Shown piece after piece: positions 44,077 to 52,194 of a stretch of DNA of 64,000 bases (within the stretch, counting starts at the first letter, position 1; each line of letters opens with the position of its first letter). Where the stretch lies: assembly GCA_963740065.1 (NCBI GenBank), contig CAVUCS010000006.1, positions 383,141 through 447,140 of the forward strand, given 5' to 3'. Below the pieces are notes generated by a model, which ran no database searches, was not told the DNA's origin, and saw only the letters and a list, made by a program, of their open reading frames with translations. Position numbers and translations under genes: made by a program. This DNA comes from DASVDE01 sp963740065. GTDB taxonomy: Bacteria; Actinomycetota; Thermoleophilia; Solirubrobacterales; 70-9.

Positions 44077-45144
44077 GTGGAGGAGCGCCAACCACTTCTG
44101 CACCGCATCGGAGAGGCCGGCGCCAATGTCGGCTCTCGCCCACCGCGCAGCAAGCGCGTGCGGTTGGCGTTGCAACTCGGCCTTGCCGTCGTCATCTTCG
44201 GCTTCCTCGTTCTCACGGTCATTGACCAGTGGAGCGAGATCAAGGACAAGGGGGTCCATTTCCACGGGGTGTGGCTGATCCCGGCGGTTGCCCTCCTGTT
44301 CTGCTTCTACGGGCTCAGCGCCGGGGCTTGGGACGCAATCCTGCGCTTTCTCGGCTACCGCATCGGCGTTGGCCGCGCTCAGGTCGCATGGGGGCAGCCG
44401 CTACTTGCCCGCTACGTCCCGGGCAGCGTCCTCTACATCCTCGGGCGGGTGCTGCTCGCCGAGCGGGTCGGAGTGCCACGCCGAACGACGATCGCCAGCA
44501 TTGTCTATGAGCAGGCAATTTCGGCCACCGCAGCCGTCGGAGTCGCCTCTTACTTCTTCATCAGCCACCCGGACCTTCAGGGGCAACCGCTGCGCTGGGT
44601 CGTGCTGCTGGTCGTTCCGGCGGGACTTTTCGTCCTCAGCCCGCGTGTGTTCCGCCCGCTTGCCGACCGAGTCCTGCGCGCTTTCGGGCGCGAGTCGCTG
44701 CCGGCAGTGATGCCGATGCGTGGCGTGTTGACGATGCTGGGCTTCTATGCGGCGATTTGGGTGGTGGTCGGCCTCGGCGTCTACTGCGTAGCTCGCTCCG
44801 TCACCACGATTCCCTTCCGCGATGCGCTGATCGTTGGCTCGGCGCAGGCGGTTGGCTACGTCGCCGCGCTGGTCACGCTCGTCGCCCCGGCGGGCCTTGG
44901 CGTTCGCGACGCAGCTTTCGCTTGGGCGGTTAAGGCGGCAGTTCCCGCCAATAGCTTTGCGGTCGGTTCGTTAATCGCGATTGCTGTTCGTGGGGTGATG
45001 ACAGTTGTGGAAGTGGTCTATGTAGGCGCGGTCACAGCCCTCGGTCGACGCGAAGGTTGGTCAATCCCAACCGGCGTGATCCACCCGTCATCCGAGGAGG
45101 TCAACGAGGTATCCCCTGACCGGACTCGCAGTCCAGCTAATTAG
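44077..45144 (+). CDS. Lysylphosphatidylglycerol synthase/flippase-like integral membrane protein
   Basis: 355 residues from GTG 44077, with about eight hydrophobic helices between residues 30 and 325, among them the family-like segments SWDAILRFLGY-type (here AWDAILRFLGY), YVPGSVLYILGR and GLGVRDAAFAWAV. This is the UPF0104/AglD-type fold of LPG-synthase membrane domains and polyprenyl-sugar flippases. The last 17 residues or so are encoded by a partial copy of palindromic element A, including the TAG stop, so the native C-terminus has been replaced or extended. It converges with the glycosyltransferase gene at 45269. The substrate is unknown. Confidence 0.75.
   Translation: MEERQPLLHRIGEAGANVGSRPPRSKRVRLALQLGLAVVIFGFLVLTVIDQWSEIKDKGVHFHGVWLIPAVALLFCFYGLSAGAWDAILRFLGYRIGVGRAQVAWGQPLLARYVPGSVLYILGRVLLAERVGVPRRTTIASIVYEQAISATAAVGVASYFFISHPDLQGQPLRWVVLLVVPAGLFVLSPRVFRPLADRVLRAFGRESLPAVMPMRGVLTMLGFYAAIWVVVGLGVYCVARSVTTIPFRDALIVGSAQAVGYVAALVTLVAPAGLGVRDAAFAWAVKAAVPANSFAVGSLIAIAVRGVMTVVEVVYVGAVTALGRREGWSIPTGVIHPSSEEVNEVSPDRTRSPAN
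45091..45143. repeat. Element A, partial direct copy overlapping the 3' end of the flippase-like gene
   Basis: About 53 nt nearly match 45151-45203: both contain CAACGAGGTA, CCCCTGACCGGACTCGCAGT and CCAGCTAAT. Only the left arm and half of the core are present here, so this is a truncated copy lying in tandem before the full copy. It supplies the last codons and stop of the upstream gene. Confidence 0.85.
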
Positions 45145-45158
45145 CCGCCCTCCGGAGG

Positions 45159-45255
45159 AAGGCCAACGAGGTACCCCCTGACCGGACTCGCAGTCCAGCT
45201 AATGAGCTGGACTGCTCTGAGTATCCGCCCGGTAAGGGGGTACCTCGTTGGCCTT
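45159..45255. repeat. 97-nt palindromic element, family A copy 2
   Basis: 21-bp perfect arms (45159-45179 and 45235-45255) enclose the core CCGGACTCGCAGTCCAGCTA, then ATGAGCTGGACTGCTCTGAG, then TATCCGCCCGG. The core matches copy 1 (2373-2469, opposite strand) with about five changes, two of which are compensatory within the inner stem. Arms differ from copy 1 but share GGTACC. TTTT at the end of the right arm could help terminate the plus-strand gene. It lies between convergent genes. Confidence 0.88.
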
Positions 45256-45268
45256 TTGGCCCTAGTGC

Positions 45269-46408
45269 TTACAAGGGAATACGCGCACCGAGTTGGTAGG
45301 CGGTTAGGGCCAGCACCAGGAAGGTGAGCTTGTGGTTCCTTGAGAGGGCTATTAGGGGGAGGGTCCAGATGATGTACCAGGGGAGGAGCCAGGAGGTGGC
45401 TAGGAGGAGGGTGAGGGCTGCCCAGGCGGCTGCCTCGATCCAGTCGGCGCCTCGGTAGGTGCGGACCAGTAGGTAGGCGACGAAGGCGGCGTAGAGGGTG
45501 AGGGCCGCGATGCGGACGGCGTCGGGGTCGAGGCCGGTGAGGCGGGCGGTCGTGATCGGGACACTCATGTGGCTGGTGCGCGACTGGTTCTCCCCGGCGA
45601 GGCCGAACGAGTGCAGCCAGTCCCAGCCAAAGGCCGCGTACCCCGCCACCGCGATCATCACCACCGCCACGGCGCCACCGACCAAGAACCGCCTGAGGTG
45701 CAACGCATTTGAGGGGCAATCGGCCTTGAATGCGTTGCACCGGGGATTTTGCCTGAAGGTGGCGAGGAGGGCGAAGGGGAAGACCGCCAACGTCGATGCC
45801 TTGACCGCCGCCGCGGCGATGAAGGCCGCGCCGCCGGAGTACTCCCGAGCGGCGAGGACCGCAGCGACGCCGGTCATTGTGAGCAGCACCGCCAGGCCGT
45901 CGTTGTGGGCGCCGCCGACGACGTGGACCAGGACCAGCGGGTTGAGGGCGACGAAGGCGGCGGCTCGCAGCGGATCGACGCCACGCGCGGGGGCGAGGCG
46001 GGCGACCAGGGCCGTCAGGCCCAGAACCGAGGCGGCGGCCAGCGCCTTCAGCGCCGCCACGGCCAGATCCACCGGCAGCCACGCAAGGGGATAGGTAACC
46101 AGCGTGAAGATGGGACCGTAGGCGCTGGTGGTGTCGGGCCAGGCAACGAGAGCGTAGGCCGGATCGGCCGGCGCGGCCGTCGGCGGGTGGACATAGGGAT
46201 TGAGTCCGTGGACGACGCCGAGGCGGGCGTAGTCGATGTAGCTGTAGGCGTCGTGGGAGAGGAGAACCGGGGCGACGGCGAAGCCGGCGACCGCGACCGC
46301 GATCACTCCCCAAATAATCCTCCGTCCCAGTCTAGGCGCAGCCTCCAGAACGCCGAGGTAGGCCGCGAACCCCACCCACATCAGTCCGTAGGCAACCCCC
46401 GCACTCAC
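45269..46408 (-). CDS. Polytopic membrane glycosyltransferase (polyprenyl-phosphate-mannose-dependent type, GT87-like)
   Basis: 379 residues from GTG 46408 with about nine to ten membrane helices. SHDAYSYIDYARLGVVHGLN after the second helix is the acidic catalytic-loop pattern of polyprenyl-phosphate-dependent mannosyltransferases, followed by NPYVHPP and the TSAYGPIFT loop. It would add a sugar to an envelope glycolipid on the outer side of the membrane. A 45-nt palindrome at 45697-45741 lies inside the gene and adds about 15 polar residues (NPRCNAFKADCPSNALH) to a loop without breaking the frame. It follows the PBP gene by 10 nt. Confidence 0.8.
   Translation of the reverse strand: MSAGVAYGLMWVGFAAYLGVLEAAPRLGRRIIWGVIAVAVAGFAVAPVLLSHDAYSYIDYARLGVVHGLNPYVHPPTAAPADPAYALVAWPDTTSAYGPIFTLVTYPLAWLPVDLAVAALKALAAASVLGLTALVARLAPARGVDPLRAAAFVALNPLVLVHVVGGAHNDGLAVLLTMTGVAAVLAAREYSGGAAFIAAAAVKASTLAVFPFALLATFRQNPRCNAFKADCPSNALHLRRFLVGGAVAVVMIAVAGYAAFGWDWLHSFGLAGENQSRTSHMSVPITTARLTGLDPDAVRIAALTLYAAFVAYLLVRTYRGADWIEAAAWAALTLLLATSWLLPWYIIWTLPLIALSRNHKLTFLVLALTAYQLGARIPL
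45697..45741. repeat. Palindrome inserted in the glycosyltransferase gene
   Basis: 13-bp perfect arms GGTGCAACGCATT (45697-45709) and the complement (45729-45741) with a 19-nt loop. The spacing and total length (45 nt) equal those of family B, but the sequence differs, so it may be a third family of short palindromes. The arms share CGCATTTG with the long hairpin at 12621. Confidence 0.7.
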
Positions 46409-46418
46409 CTACCGGATG

Positions 46419-48599
46419 TCACCCGGGGGCACCGACGCCACCGCCGGCTGCCGTGCCACCGCCGATCCCCGCATTGCCACCGCCGCCGCCACCACCGCCA
46501 CCACCCGCGGGCGGGGGGCTCGGGGAAGGTGTCGGAGTGGGCTGCTGGCCCGCTCCGGGGGCGTAGGCGCCGGGGTCGTAGCCGCCGACCGCGTCCTGGC
46601 CCGGCTTCTTCTTGCCGTTTCTCCCTCTGTTGGCACTGTCGGTGGGTGTGACCTCACTCGGGCCGGACTGGGTGAACTGACCGTAGAAGGGTGCCCAGGA
46701 GATCGGCGTATCCGGGGGTGTGAACTCCTCGCATGGCACGCCCCCGTTTGCGTACAGCGAGTTCCAGATCATCGCCGGGAAGGTCCCGCCGAACACCGTC
46801 GTGCCGTGCACGCTGGTCATCTCGATGTCGTTGGATTGCGGGTAGCCGACCCAGACCGCGGTCGCCAAGTTGGGTTGGAAGCCGGCGAACCAGGCATCGG
46901 TGTAGTTGTCGGTCGTTCCCGTCTTTCCCGCCTGGCCGGAGCAGCCGGTGTAGGCGGCGGTGCCGGTGCCGCCGGTGATGTTGTCGTGCAGCAGTCGCGT
47001 CACCTCATAGGCGACCGCCTCCGGCAGCACCCGCTTGGGGTCCGGTTCCTCTGGGTGGTCGATTCGACCGGTCGGGAACTCGACCCTCCGGATCGCGATC
47101 GGATTGCGATGGGTGCCGCCGTTGGCGAGCGTCGCGTAGGCATCGGCCATCTCCAGCGGCGAGACGCCGATTCGCAGGCCGCCGATCCCCTCTGCCGGGA
47201 TCCCGTCGAGCTGCGTCGTGATCCCCATCGACTTCGCCGTCTCGGCAACGCTCTCGGGCCCGACATCGAGGTCGAGCTGCGCGAACACGGTGTTGTCGGA
47301 GGCCACCGTTGCCTGCTGCAGGTTGATCGTTCCCTGGTAGCCCTCGTCGGCCGTCGAAACCTCCCAGTGACCCCACTCGGGCAGATCCAGGTTCAGCGGT
47401 CTCGAGGTGTAGTAGGTCGAGTAAGGGTCGATCCCCTGCTTGATCGCGGTCGCCAGGACGAAGGTCTTGAAGGTCGACCCGGGTTGGCGGTGCCCCTGCG
47501 CGGCGAGGTTGAATTGGCTCGTGCCGTAGCTGGAGCTGGAGACCATCGCCTCGATGTAGCCCGTGTCGGGGTCGATCGAGACCAGCGCCGAAGAGGGGTC
47601 GGTCGAATAGGGGAGGGTCGATCGCATCGCCTCCAACCCAACCTCCTGCAGCGTCGGGTCGACCGTGGTGAAGACCCGCAGTCCCCCCTTGCGCACCGTG
47701 TTGACCCCGTACTTCTCGATCAGTTTGTCCTCGACGTAGTCGAAGAAGTAAGGCTGGCGGCGGTCGAAGTAGGTGTCGGAGAGCTTCAAGCCGAGCCCGC
47801 GCTGCTGTCCCTCAAGCGCCCGCGCGCGCGATATGTACCCGAGCTTCGCCATGCTGGAGAGGACCTCGTTGCGGCGGACCAGCGCTCCCTCCGGGTTGAG
47901 AATCGGGTTGTAGTCCGATGGGGCCTGCGGAAGCCCGGCCAGCAGCGCGGCTTGCTCCAAGGTCAGCTTCCAGACCGGTTTGGAGAAGTAGATCCGCGAG
48001 GCCGCCTGTACGCCAACCGCGGTGGAGCCGTTGATCGTCCCGTAAGAAGCGGTGTTGAGGTATTTGCCGAGGATGTCCTGCTTGGAGAACTTCTTCTCGT
48101 ACTCCAGCGCCAGCTCGGCCTCTTGGATCTTGCGCTCGATGTTGCGCTGGGGGTCGGTGATGCAGAGGTTGCGCATCAGCTGCATCGTGATCGTCGAGCC
48201 GCCCTGGACGACCTTGCCGGCTTGGATGTTCTCGATCAGCGCGCGGAGGCCACCCTCGTAGTCGATCCCGTTGTGATCGAAGAAGCGCTCGTCCTCGATT
48301 GCCACGGTGGCGTATTTCAGGTCCGTCGGCACTCGATCGATCGAGACCGGCGTGCGCGCTTCGTCGGAGGCGATGTAGCCGAGCCGGCTGCCGTCTCCGG
48401 CGAAGAGAACCGAGTTGCCGCCGCGCTCGATCGGGCGGCAGTCGGAGAGGGGCGGGGCCTTGGCGGCGACGTCCAGCACCCAGGAAGCGACGCCGATCGC
48501 GATTACGCCGAGCACGGCGACAACGCCGGCGGCTACGAAGAGCACCTTGCTGGGGCGCCTCCGCGGCGCCGGTGACGTCTGCGATTGCGCTTCGTCATG
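46419..48599 (-). CDS. Bifunctional class A penicillin-binding protein, N-terminus affected by a one-base frameshift
   Basis: The main frame, readable from GTG 48545 to the stop at 46419, gives 708 residues: membrane helix, glycosyltransferase domain (EDERFFDH, QGGSTITMQLMRN), and transpeptidase domain with the serine motif STFK, a later SxN-type region and KTGTTDNY. The tail is Pro/Ser- then Gly-rich. An ATG at 48599 opens MTKRNRRRHRRRGGAP, the usual basic cytoplasmic start of such PBPs, in a frame one base off. One extra C in the CCCC run near 48551 would join both, giving about 726 residues. The enzyme polymerises and cross-links peptidoglycan. Confidence 0.88.
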   Translation of the reverse strand, partial: HDEAQSQTSPAPRRRPSKVLFVAAGVVAVLGVIAIGVASWVLDVAAKAPPLSDCRPIERGGNSVLFAGDGSRLGYIASDEARTPVSIDRVPTDLKYATVAIEDERFFDHNGIDYEGGLRALIENIQAGKVVQGGSTITMQLMRNLCITDPQRNIERKIQEAELALEYEKKFSKQDILGKYLNTASYGTINGSTAVGVQAASRIYFSKPVWKLTLEQAALLAGLPQAPSDYNPILNPEGALVRRNEVLSSMAKLGYISRARALEGQQRGLGLKLSDTYFDRRQPYFFDYVEDKLIEKYGVNTVRKGGLRVFTTVDPTLQEVGLEAMRSTLPYSTDPSSALVSIDPDTGYIEAMVSSSSYGTSQFNLAAQGHRQPGSTFKTFVLATAIKQGIDPYSTYYTSRPLNLDLPEWGHWEVSTADEGYQGTINLQQATVASDNTVFAQLDLDVGPESVAETAKSMGITTQLDGIPAEGIGGLRIGVSPLEMADAYATLANGGTHRNPIAIRRVEFPTGRIDHPEEPDPKRVLPEAVAYEVTRLLHDNITGGTGTAAYTGCSGQAGKTGTTDNYTDAWFAGFQPNLATAVWVGYPQSNDIEMTSVHGTTVFGGTFPAMIWNSLYANGGVPCEEFTPPDTPISWAPFYGQFTQSGPSEVTPTDSANRGRNGKKKPGQDAVGGYDPGAYAPGAGQQPTPTPSPSPPPAGGGGGGGGGGNAGIGGGTAAGGGVGAPG

Positions 48600-48628
48600 C
48601 GAAAAGGGTACTTCGGCGCCGATCCCGC

Positions 48629-49045
48629 TCAGCCCTGCGTGTCGCCGGTCGAGCGGTTGTGCACGATCCCTTCCACCAGCATCTGGTTGGGAATCACGAC
48701 GGAACTGCCGTCGCCCGGGTCGACGTAGGTGTAGGAGAGGGTGATGTCGGTTACCCGACCGTCGACATCCTCGAACTCGATCCGGTCGCCGATTTTGATC
48801 GGCTGGGTGACCGCCAGCATCACCCCCGCGACAACGTTGGCGATCGTGTGCTGGGAGGCGAAGCCGACGATCGCCGCCAGCACCGCGGTCGAGGCGAGGA
48901 TCCCTGTCGCCAGCCGCTTCAGCTCTGTGAACTGGCTCAAAGCGATTGCGACGAGGACCAGGAAGGCGACGAGGAAGAGCAGGCGGCGCAGGAACCGGAG
49001 GCGAGTCTTCGTGGACCGCGAGACCTGTGAAACTGGCGGCGACAT
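48629..49045 (-). CDS. Short MscS-family mechanosensitive channel-like protein
   Basis: 138 residues from ATG 49045. Two hydrophobic segments (about 22-42 and 50-75) are followed by the MscS pore and beta domain: ASQHTIANVVAGVML and IKIGDRIEFEDVDGRVTDI, then SSVVIPNQMLVEG. It is half the usual MscS length, lacking the first helices and the C-terminal alpha/beta domain. MscS proteins release solutes on osmotic shock, which suits the trehalose genes in the window. The start overlaps the divergent CPBP start in the same CATG, which is unusual. Confidence 0.8.
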   Translation of the reverse strand: MSPPVSQVSRSTKTRLRFLRRLLFLVAFLVLVAIALSQFTELKRLATGILASTAVLAAIVGFASQHTIANVVAGVMLAVTQPIKIGDRIEFEDVDGRVTDITLSYTYVDPGDGSSVVIPNQMLVEGIVHNRSTGDTQG

Positions 49046-49733
49046 GGAGGCCACGGTACCCGCAAAGTCAGGCTTTCCGTACTCCAACTGGGGTCCGGGC
49101 GCGGCCGTGCTCGGGGTGCTTTTGGCGATCGGGACGGGGATCGTGCTTGGGATCCCGGCGGTGATCGTTGAGCACCCGGTAGACGGCGAGTTGAGCGCGG
49201 CTGCCAACGCCTTTATCCAGTTGGCCACGGCTGCCGGGTTCCTGATGGTGCCGATGGTGATCGCGGCGCAGAGGGGGGCGGGCAGCTTCGGCGAAATTGC
49301 CCGACGACTGGGGGTGCGGAAGTTTCGCCCTTCGGCGGTGAAGTGGATGGCCGCGGCGGTCGGCGCTTACCTCCTCTTCGCCTTCCTCTACTCGCTGTTG
49401 ATCGGCCAGCCCAAGCAGGAGGACATCGCGGAGAGCTTTGGCACGGTCCCGATCCAAATCCTGCTGATCGTCGTCGCCGCGCCAGTCAGCGAGGAGGTTT
49501 GCTTTCGGGGGATGCTCTTCGGCGGCCTGCGCGAGCGGCTTCCACGGATTGGCGCGGCCCTGATCAGCGCCGTCATCTTCGGCGGCCTGCACGCGACGAC
49601 CGGCGTCAGCGCCGTCCCGCCGCTGATCGCCTTCGGTTTCGTTTTGGCACTCCTCTACGAAAAAACCGGCTCGATCGTCCCGGGGATCATCTTGCATGCG
49701 ATGAACAACTCGGTCGCCCTCCTAGCCCAGTAG
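49044..49733 (+). CDS. CPBP-family intramembrane metalloprotease (CAAX-protease-like)
   Basis: 229 residues from ATG 49044 with about six membrane helices. The ABI/CPBP motifs are complete: EEVCFRG with Glu150, Glu151 and Arg155; GLHATTG with His183; and LHAMNN with His218. In eukaryotes the family processes prenylated proteins; bacterial members serve in bacteriocin immunity, peptide maturation or regulation, so no substrate can be named. The start codon overlaps that of the divergent mscS gene; a later in-frame start is possible. Confidence 0.85.
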   Translation: MEATVPAKSGFPYSNWGPGAAVLGVLLAIGTGIVLGIPAVIVEHPVDGELSAAANAFIQLATAAGFLMVPMVIAAQRGAGSFGEIARRLGVRKFRPSAVKWMAAAVGAYLLFAFLYSLLIGQPKQEDIAESFGTVPIQILLIVVAAPVSEEVCFRGMLFGGLRERLPRIGAALISAVIFGGLHATTGVSAVPPLIAFGFVLALLYEKTGSIVPGIILHAMNNSVALLAQ

Positions 49734-49750
49734 CCGGGCAATAGGGCAGA

Positions 49751-50719
49751 ATGCCCCAGATGAAGCGGCGTTTGATCCCCGGTCTCGTCCTCGCATTGCT
49801 AGTCATGCCCGCCGCGGCGCAGGCTGCCTCGGGCGGTGCGGGAGCTGTTGGGCCGCCGGAGGCGACGGTGAAGATCCGGATCGGGCACTTGCACGGGGGC
49901 GTGGCGCCGATCATGAGCACGGTGCCCGTGGTCGGCACGGTGTCGCCATTCGTCGCCGGCCAGCGGGTCAGAGTCACGTTCTTTCGCAACGGCAAGAAGC
50001 TGTACTCGAAGTCGGCTCGCGTGCACAAGGGCAAGGGTGGCGCCGGGAAGTTCCGCTCCGCCATTCGCGTCACCAAGGGGGGCAAGTACGCGGCCTCCGC
50101 CGGCCACGCGGCCACGGCCTCGCTCGGCGCTGACAGCACCGTCCGCAAGAGCTGGCGAATCAGCTATCCCGGCCTTGGGCAGGGAAAGTGCGGCGCGGTC
50201 GTGATCGGCTTCAAGAAGGCGATGCGCAAGATGGGCTACATCGCCAACGACGGCCGCTGCTTTGGCGGCAAGACCGCCCGCGGTGTCTTGGCCTATCGCA
50301 AAGTCAACGGGATGAACCGCAGCTACAAGGCCGGCGCGGGCCTGGTCAAGAGAGTCTTCTCCGGTCGTGGCGCCTACAAGGTTCGCCACCCGGGCTCCGG
50401 GGAGCATCTGGAAGCCCCCCTCTCCAAGCAGGTGCTGGTCTTCACCGACGGCGACAAGCCATTCGCGATCTACCCGATCTCCTCCGGCAAGCCCTCGACC
50501 CCCACGGTCACCGGCCACTTCAGCTTCCTCAGGACCGAGCCCGGCTACAACTCCCACGGCATGTACTACTCGTTCTACTTCTACGGCGGCTACGCGGTGC
50601 ACGGCTACGAGTCGGTCCCCAATTACGCCGCCAGCCATGGCTGCATTCGCACCTTCATCGCCGACCAGCCCGAGATCTTCAACCGGATCTTCACCGGCGA
50701 AGACATCTTCGTCTTCTAG
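49751..50719 (+). CDS. Secreted L,D-transpeptidase with peptidoglycan-binding-like domain
   Basis: 322 residues. A signal peptide (RRLIPGLVLALLVMPAAAQA) comes first, then a beta-rich domain, a helical domain resembling PG_binding_1 (GKCGAVVIGFKKAMRKMGY), and the catalytic YkuD domain with HGYESVPNYAASHGCIR, where Cys298 is the nucleophile. Such enzymes make 3-3 cross-links in peptidoglycan or attach proteins to it. 17 nt after the CPBP gene. Its stop overlaps the end of the convergent vapC gene by 4 nt. Confidence 0.92.
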   Translation: MPQMKRRLIPGLVLALLVMPAAAQAASGGAGAVGPPEATVKIRIGHLHGGVAPIMSTVPVVGTVSPFVAGQRVRVTFFRNGKKLYSKSARVHKGKGGAGKFRSAIRVTKGGKYAASAGHAATASLGADSTVRKSWRISYPGLGQGKCGAVVIGFKKAMRKMGYIANDGRCFGGKTARGVLAYRKVNGMNRSYKAGAGLVKRVFSGRGAYKVRHPGSGEHLEAPLSKQVLVFTDGDKPFAIYPISSGKPSTPTVTGHFSFLRTEPGYNSHGMYYSFYFYGGYAVHGYESVPNYAASHGCIRTFIADQPEIFNRIFTGEDIFVF

Positions 50720-51119
50720 GGGCGCAGCTCGTTGAAGCCGGCGGCGGCGAAGTCGCCGTCGAAGGCGAGCGCGTCGGTGATACGGCGAGCGCGCATGTAG
50801 GCGAAGCTGGTCGCGTCGACGAAGGAGTACTCGCGCTCGTCGTGGGCGCGCAGCCAGTTCAGCGCCTCGTCCTCAAGTTCGTCGGAAACCCCGAACGACC
50901 TCGATATGTCTCCGCTCGCCTTCGAGGGAGTCCAGAAATCTCACCGCCTTTCCGTGCCAGAGCTTGCGCCGCAGCGTCGTCCAGGTTTCCCCGCGAACGT
51001 GGTTCGTTGTGACGATTCGTTGTCCAGAAAACCTCTCGAAGAGCTTCAGGGCGGCTGCATGGTGCCCATCGTGCGGGTCGGCGCCGGCCACTGAAGAAAG
51101 AGGTATCGGCGAAGATCAA
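50716..51119 (-). pseudogene. vapC: VapC-type PIN-domain toxin with two frameshifts
   Basis: On the minus strand a TTG start (51117-51119) overlaps the antitoxin stop as TTGA. Three frames must be joined: LIFADTSFFS (first PIN aspartate), then VAGADPHDGHHAAALKLFER on to HIEVVR, then SDELEDEALNWL through SFVDATSF and ALAFDGDF to the stop at 50716. The second break is cured by removing one G from the GGGG near 50911. All four acidic PIN residues survive in the pieces, so an intact ribonuclease toxin of about 134 residues is likely if the breaks are sequencing errors. Confidence 0.75.
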
Positions 51120-51358
51120 GGGTCGGGGTTCGACGGCCCGTAAACGACCTCGTCGATGGAGCGTGTGTCGCTGGGGTCGCTCCCTCCAGGTTCCTTGAAC
51201 AGTTTGAACAGCGGATCCTCCTCGATCGGTGGCAGCACCCTGAACTCGTTCCGCACGCATCGCCTGATCACCTCCGCCTTCGAGAGCCCCTTCTCGTCCG
51301 CGTAGCGTTCAACCTCCGCGTCCAGTTCGGGCTCGATCGAGATCTGCAGTCGCTTCAT
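51116..51358 (-). CDS. vapB: VapB-type ribbon-helix-helix antitoxin
   Basis: 80 residues from ATG 51358. KRLQISIEPELDAEVERYAD gives the DNA-binding strand and first helix, and GLSKAEVIRRCVRNEF the second helix. The acidic Pro-rich C-terminus (PPIEEDPLF) would fold onto the toxin. An ATG three codons earlier is also possible. A perfect 9-bp inverted repeat just upstream (51369-51396) is the likely operator for its own repression. It overlaps vapC by 4 nt. Confidence 0.82.
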   Translation of the reverse strand: MKRLQISIEPELDAEVERYADEKGLSKAEVIRRCVRNEFRVLPPIEEDPLFKLFKEPGGSDPSDTRSIDEVVYGPSNPDP

Positions 51359-51368
51359 GCGTGCCAAG

Positions 51369-51396
51369 TTACATCACCACCTGTCAAGTGATGTAA
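51369..51396 (-). promoter_or_regulatory. Inverted-repeat operator of vapBC
   Basis: TTACATCAC (51369-51377) and GTGATGTAA (51388-51396) are perfect inverted repeats with a 10-nt spacer that contains TTGACA on the minus strand, a consensus -35 box. The repeat ends about 10 nt before the vapB start. No clear -10 stands at 17 nt, so the exact promoter is open. Confidence 0.65.
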
Positions 51397-51460
51397 GCAG
51401 ATCGCGCCAACTTCGTCAATTCTTCGTGCCACTCGCGTAACGCCTAGGATCGGCGGCGCA

Positions 51461-52045
51461 ATGCCGGATTCATTCAGCCCCACCGACCTCGCCGCCGCCA
51501 AGGAAACGCTGCTCGCCGAGCTGCGAGAGCACTCATTGATTCTCGGCGAGGTGACGCTGGCCAGCGGCGCCACGGCCCAGTACTACGTCGACGCGCGCCG
51601 TGCTCTGCTGCGGCCGGCGGGCTTTCGGGCCGCCGGCGCGCTGATTGCCGCTGCCGCGGTGGAGGCGAGAGCGACCGCGGTCGGCGGCCCGGCGACCGCC
51701 GCGATCCCACCGGCATGCGCGGCGATCGCGGCGTCCGAGGCAGACGGCCTGGTCGGCTTCTTCGTCCGCGGCCAGCGCAAGGAGCACGGCCTGCAGCGCT
51801 GGGTCGAGGGTCCGGTGGGCCCCGGCGACCGCGTACTTGTGATCGAGGACACGGTCACCAGCGGCGGCTCAACCGCGACCGCGATCGAGCGCATCCGCGA
51901 AGAGGGTCTGGAGGTAGCGGGAGTAATCGCCGTAGTCGACCGCCTCGCCGGCGGCGCCGAGCGGATCGAAGCCGCCGCCAAAGCCCCCTACCGCGCCCTG
52001 GTCACGATCGACGAGCTGTACCCGGATCGCCCAGACCGGGGCTGA
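51461..52045 (+). CDS. pyrE: Orotate phosphoribosyltransferase
   Basis: 194 residues. The PRPP-binding loop RVLVIEDTVTSGGST is at about 124-138, the catalytic loop FVRGQRKEHG at 101-110, and FILGEVTLASG-like LILGEVTLASG near 26-36. PyrE joins orotate to PRPP to form OMP in pyrimidine synthesis. It stands alone, 102 nt from the divergent vapB and before the tRNA-Arg gene on the other strand. A related phosphoribosyltransferase is unlikely given the SG and KEHG motifs. Confidence 0.93.
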   Translation: MPDSFSPTDLAAAKETLLAELREHSLILGEVTLASGATAQYYVDARRALLRPAGFRAAGALIAAAAVEARATAVGGPATAAIPPACAAIAASEADGLVGFFVRGQRKEHGLQRWVEGPVGPGDRVLVIEDTVTSGGSTATAIERIREEGLEVAGVIAVVDRLAGGAERIEAAAKAPYRALVTIDELYPDRPDRG

Positions 52046-52055
52046 GTTCCAGCTA

Positions 52056-52129
<74 letters not shown>

Positions 52130-52194
52130 TCGGCTGGTCATCGTAGAGGCTGAAAAGATCCCAAAGGGAGCGGCTTCGTAGCTATCCTCGGTCT

